Source of the DNA: Coenobita brevimanus
Lineage: Eukaryota > Arthropoda > Malacostraca > Decapoda > Coenobitidae
Reading direction: 5' to 3'
DNA: 64,000 bases
Assembly: GCA_032717465.1 (NCBI GenBank)
Contig: CM064667.1
Coordinates: 2,439,605 to 2,503,604 of the forward strand
A program made the position numbers and the translations under genes. Shown here one piece after another: positions 60,336 through 64,000 of this stretch; within the stretch, counting starts at the first letter, position 1, and each line of letters opens with the position of its first letter. Below the pieces are notes generated by a model, which worked only from the letters and a program-made list of their open reading frames with translations, was not told the origin of the DNA and ran no database searches.

Positions 60336-61822
60336 ACCAAAGCATATGGGCCTGATGGAGTCCCTCCTGTTGTCCTCAAGAACTGTGCTTCTGTGCTTAC
60401 ACCCTGCCTAAGTAAACTCTTTCGCATTTGTCTGTCAACTTGTACCTTTCCTTCTTGCTGGAAGTTTCCTCTCATTCAGCCAGTCCCAAAGAAGGGTGAC
60501 CACTCCCAACCCTCTAATTATCGTCCAATTGCTTTAACATCCAGTGTCGTCTCACCTACCTTTCAGACTCCTGGTCATCCTCCTTTCGGGACTTTGGCAA
60601 AAGCTTTGCCATTGCGCTTAACATCTCAAAGGCTTTCGATCGAGTTTGGCATAAATCTTTAATTTCCAAACTGCCCTCTTACGGTTTCTATCCTTCTATC
60701 TGTCCCTTCATCTCTAGCTTCCTTTGTGGTCGTTCTGTAGCTGCTACTGTAAACGGCCATCGTTCTTCTAGATCTGTCAACAGTGGTGTTCCTCAGGGTT
60801 CTGTCCAATCACTAACTGTCTTCCTTTTATTCATCAATGACCTTCTAAGCTGTACATCTAACCCCATCAACTCGTACACTGATAATTCCACCCTTCACCT
60901 TTCCATTCGGTTCCTGCAACGTCCATCTCAGCAGTTACTTCAGCAAACAAGGGATGAGGCTATGGCACACCTAATGTCTGACTTGGCTCGTATCTCTGAC
61001 TGGGGTAAAAATAACATGGTTGTTTTTAATGCATCAAAAACTTAGTTTTTACACCTATCAACCCAACACAATCTTCCATAGGAGTACCCACTAATGTATA
61101 ATAATATCCAACTTAATCCTGCATCATCCTTGAACATGTCTGGGGTTTCATTTACTCAGGACTTATCTTGGAAAGATCATTTTGCATCTCTTGTAAAATC
61201 TGCTTCCAAGAGATTGGGTGTGCTAAGCCGACTCAGTACCTTCTTTACCCCTGCACAGTTGTTGACTTTATACACGGGTTTTATTCGCCCCTGTGTAGAG
61301 TACAACTCTCATGTGTGGGGAGGCTCCCCACATAGAGCTCTTCTTGATAGAGTGGAGTCAAAGGCTTTTCATCTCATTAACTCTCCTCCTCTTACTGACT
61401 TCCTTCAACCTCTGTGTCTTCGCCGCGCTGTTGCATCTTTATCTCTTTTCTATCGCTGCTTCAATGGTCACTGCTTCTCTGAACTGTCTGCTTGCATCCC
61501 TCCACCTCTACGATGGGTGCATAGCACCTGTGTAGCAAGAAACTCTCATCCCTTTTCTGTCCAACTCTCTAATGCAAGAGTTAACCGTTACTCCCAGTCC
61601 TTCATTTATGCAACAGGTCAACTCTGGAACTGTCTCCCTTTGTCTGTATTTCCTACTTCCTATGATCTCCAGTCTTTCAAATGCATTGTGACCAGGCATC
61701 TCGAAATGAACGGATCTTGAATTTGGCTCTCTTTTGTATTGTTTTTGTTTGTTTTCTTAGAAGGAACGGTTTTTTGGGCTCCAGGCCTTTGGTTCCTTCT
61801 TTCTTGCATAAAATAAAAAAAA
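60336..61822 (+). mobile_element. Jockey/CR1-like LINE, second subfamily, copy 3, nested in LINE G
   Basis: Starts at AGCATATGGGCCTGATGG (RT motif AYGPDGVPPVVLKNC) and ends with an A-rich tail at 61810-61822. Matches 47250-48500 over its second half. At ~60548 the sequence jumps from RPIALTSSV to LTYLSDSW, so ~190 bp are deleted relative to an intact element. Confidence 0.87.
60338..61720 (+). pseudogene. Reverse transcriptase of LINE copy 3 (broken)
   Basis: YGPDGVPPVVLKNC, FPSCWKFPLIQPVPKKGD and NYRPIALTSS, a deletion, then ISKAFDRVWHK in another frame. The region that would hold YADD reads SYTDNSTLH, so the active-site AD pair is mutated. The last part is open from 61094: LSWKDHFASL, CVEYNSHVWGGS, NCLPLSVFP, stop at 61718-61720. 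Compared with copy 1 it has more substitutions. Confidence 0.83.
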
Positions 61823-62510
61823 CACATTTCCACTGCTCTCTCTCTTGACTTATGTCCCTTCAACAAGGTCCAAGCTTCACTTCCATACGTTAGAGTTGGT
61901 ATCACAATACTGTCATGTAGTAACTTTTTCACTTCCATGCTCACTTCCCTGTTTCTTATCAGTGCTTTCAAGAAACCAGCAACTTTTCTTCCTTGTTGTA
62001 CCCTTTCAAGCACTTCACCCTCCAAACCTCCATCCTTACTGATCACACTACGCAAGTACTTAACCCCTTAACCGCGGGGCGTCGATTTTGTGATTCTGTG
62101 TTATTTTGAATTCACCCGGGCTTCCAAGTGGGGGCTTGTATCATCTATCAGTACTGCCAATGTCCAACACTAGTCAGCACTCCTAATCTCATCTGTACTC
62201 CCATCCATTGTTGACAATTTAGCCATTTCTCCCCGTTCTTGACTCCCCTCCCTACCCCCCCTCCATTACCCTATCCTCTCGCCTGCCCGGCCGTGCTACG
62301 CTAAGTAAATCTTCCCTGGAATTTTTCACTGATTTCATCCATTGAAATAAGCCCTATGTCCTATTCTTATACCAAATAATATATACAAGAAAGAAATAAG
62401 GTAAGTGAGAGTGCCATACACCTGGAATTGGCTAATTATCACCTGACAACACCTCACATGCACTCGTTCGCTAATTTTCGCTGTTTTTTTCCCCTTGAAA
62501 TATGCCGTAT

Positions 62511-62884
62511 AATCTATTTTCGTAATAAATATACATGTAAGGAGGGAAGGGAGAAGCCTAAGTGATATTTACATTCACCTGGAACTACCTAATTTATAAT
62601 GTATTGTCTAGATTTCCTGCCAATCATATCAGTGCTAGACAAAGCTGTTTCAAGATCTAACATTGGTAGCTCTGAATATATATCTCCTAAGTAGGCCTCT
62701 AATCTATTTTCGTAATAAATATACATGTAAGGAGGGAAGGAAGAAGCCTAAGTGATATTTACATTCACCTGGAACTACCAAATTTATAATGTATTGTCTA
62801 GATTTCCTGCCAATCATATCAGTGCTAGACTTAACTGTTTCAAGAAGTAATATTGGTAACTTTGAATAACCCCTTAGCAGGCCT
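62511..62884. repeat. 190-bp tandem duplication in piggyBac-like element B
   Basis: AATCTATTTTCGTAATAAAT begins at 62511 and 62701. The two units are nearly identical for ~150 bp, then diverge (TCTGAATATATATCTCC versus TTTGAATAACCCC). Confidence 0.92.
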
Positions 62885-63699
62885 CCACGCTGGCCCTCTC
62901 TTATCAGTTTACTCTCATCTTCCGAAGCGAGGGTACGTATGTTTCTTCTTGCTGACTTCAAGGCCTTTTTTCACCCCCATGCAAATGGCCCTGTGACCTT
63001 TACCCCCTACTAAAACTCGTGTGGAAAGAGGTAAAGGGCTGACAATTGATAAAAGAGTGACTACGATCTTTCTATTGAGTTAAACAGTGCAAGTGGAATT
63101 GTAAATAATGTGTAAATAATGTGTAAATAGCAAGTGAAAGTAATGAATGTAAATATACGTGAACAATGGAAAATAGTTTTATAAGTTATTTCAAGTGACA
63201 GTGCACAACACAGTGTAAATAAAATAGAAATGTAAATAACGTAAATAAAAAAGAGAACGTAAATAGAAATGTAAATGAGTAGTATTATAAGAATACGAGT
63301 ATATACCCTAGGAGTAATGAAAGTGAAAGTTTCACTCTAGCATGTCTGAATGCTATGAGTTATGAGAGTGAAGATGAAAGTGACATTCACTCTCAATGCC
63401 AGTATACAGGACGAGAAAGTGAATGCTACGTATTTTACTGAAAGAAATTGAATCCCTACAGTGACAATAAACTAATACTACTGAAGGAAACTTATGGATA
63501 AAGACTGTAGATATATATAAGTGTTATATAGTAATAGAAATATAAATTGTGAGGGGTTTTATGAATAATAAGTGACAGACTACCAAGAGCGAACTAGTGC
63601 CAGTGCGACGATCAGACGCGCTCGTAATTTCCATTGCTTTCACAGTGTTTTTTTTTTTTAGTATGGATCCCAAACTACTTGAAAATTGTAGAATAGTGT

Positions 63700-63850
63700 T
63701 TATAGTGTTTGTCTCTGGCTGTGGTAATCATATTACGGGTTGTCGGGAAGTGTAAAGTGGAGACTTCGTTACCCTACTTCAGAGGTCTCCACAAGTCCTA
63801 CGGTAACCGACGAAGGCTCAACAATCATTCCAGGAGAAAGCTGAAGGTAT
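63700..63850 (+). other. Exon-like segment shared by two piggyBac-like elements (copy B)
   Basis: Reads CKVETSLPYFRGLHKSYG, RRRLNNHSRRKLK, then donor-like GTATGTGCC at 63848. The counterpart in element A has the same spacing, LH-K-S-x-G and RRLN motifs and a donor GTAAGTACT. The DNA following the donor (AGGACTAATAACTGATTTTT) is also conserved, as expected for two copies of one ancestral element. Origin and function unknown. It could be an exon of an autonomous parent element's own gene or a captured host exon. Confidence 0.45.
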
Positions 63851-64000
63851 GTGCCATAAGCATATGTAATTTTATTATTCTAGGACTAATAACTGATTTT
63901 TGGCAAATATTTTTTGAGAGTCTGTCGGAGCCCAAATAACCCCGCGGCACACGCAAGTCATTGGTAAACAAGCCCGCGGTGTAGGGGTTAAACGCACTCA

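Larger units (their letters stand above)
62064..63987. mobile_element. piggyBac-like element B (1.9 kb), TTAA-flanked, no transposase
   Basis: Left end CCCCTTAACCGCGGG after TTAA 62060-62063. Right end, reverse complement, CCCCTACACCGCGGG before TTAA 63988-63991. Removing it restores uninterrupted LINE sequence (AAGTACTTAAACG). The right ~300 bp are homologous to the left end of element A (14386-14690, inverted). The interior is AT-rich with a 190-bp tandem duplication, GTAAATA-rich DNA (63090-63270) and an exon-like segment. No transposase domain seen. Confidence 0.85.
59962..64000 (-). mobile_element. RTE-type LINE copy G, antisense, split twice
   Basis: TATC tail and CCAGATGCCTTAATCCCG at the left. 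The ORF C-terminal part is at 59997-60332 (GHVERM, RMRWRNGVERYM, FVCSDP). It continues at 61823-62063 (YGSEAWTLLKG, SMEVKKLLHDS, RVQQGRKVAGF) after a LINE insertion, then is cut by the piggyBac-like element at a TTAA, and resumes at 63988 as ACGCACTCA, still matching the LINE (GAGTACGTTTAAGTACTTGG in copy E, reverse complement). It runs off the window. Confidence 0.87.

Overview
The window is eukaryotic DNA from an arthropod-like genome. A decapod crustacean is my best guess from its style (GATA-tailed RTE-type LINEs, GAT-tailed LINEs, tRNA-derived SINEs, long-LTR Ty3/gypsy elements), but no single-copy gene proves it. There are no operons, rRNA, tRNA genes or CRISPR. Most of the window is transposable elements, many nested inside each other. 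What looks like host sequence is a handful of candidate exons.

Layout. 1-10418: a decayed Ty3/gypsy retrotransposon (end of 5' LTR, gag, protease, RT/RNase H, integrase, a proline-rich third ORF, 2.3-kb 3' LTR), with a Jockey/CR1-like LINE inserted antisense between protease and RT. 10419-17123: an inverted minisatellite, a hAT transposase relic, then a three-level nest (a piggyBac-like element inside a Tigger/pogo-like element inside a MITE that is half of a palindrome). 17230-24971: three RTE-type LINE copies with target-site duplications, a piggyBac-like remnant, and a Tigger transposase relic carrying a 51-bp tandem expansion of its own coding sequence. 24972-32183: a complete, TSD-flanked LTR element of the same family as the first, with 2.4-kb LTRs, gag and a third ORF but no pol. 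32189-35193: a Tigger relic split by a second antisense copy of the Jockey/CR1-like LINE. 35194-46957: mostly old unique or repetitive DNA, with an antisense RTE copy. 46958-54826: scattered candidate exons of a PRDM-like (PR domain plus C2H2 finger) host gene, with LINEs, SINEs, a mariner relic and a minisatellite in the introns. 55075-64000: RTE LINEs interrupted by Jockey/CR1-like LINEs and by a TTAA-flanked piggyBac-like element.

Most notable result. The two related gypsy elements both carry a third ORF downstream of gag/pol that runs in frame across the internal/LTR boundary. Its LTR-encoded part is about 470-475 residues and starts at an ATG 4 bp inside the LTR. In each element the middle of that LTR ORF is a different in-frame minisatellite (165-bp units in one, 36-bp units in the other). 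Other well-supported observations are exact TSDs for one LTR element and four LINEs, empty sites recoverable from paralogous copies for three DNA-transposon or LINE insertions, and two piggyBac-like elements sharing an exon-like segment that ends at a splice donor.

Limits. All homology statements come from reading motifs and comparing copies inside the window. No database search was possible. Exon calls for the PRDM-like gene are tentative.
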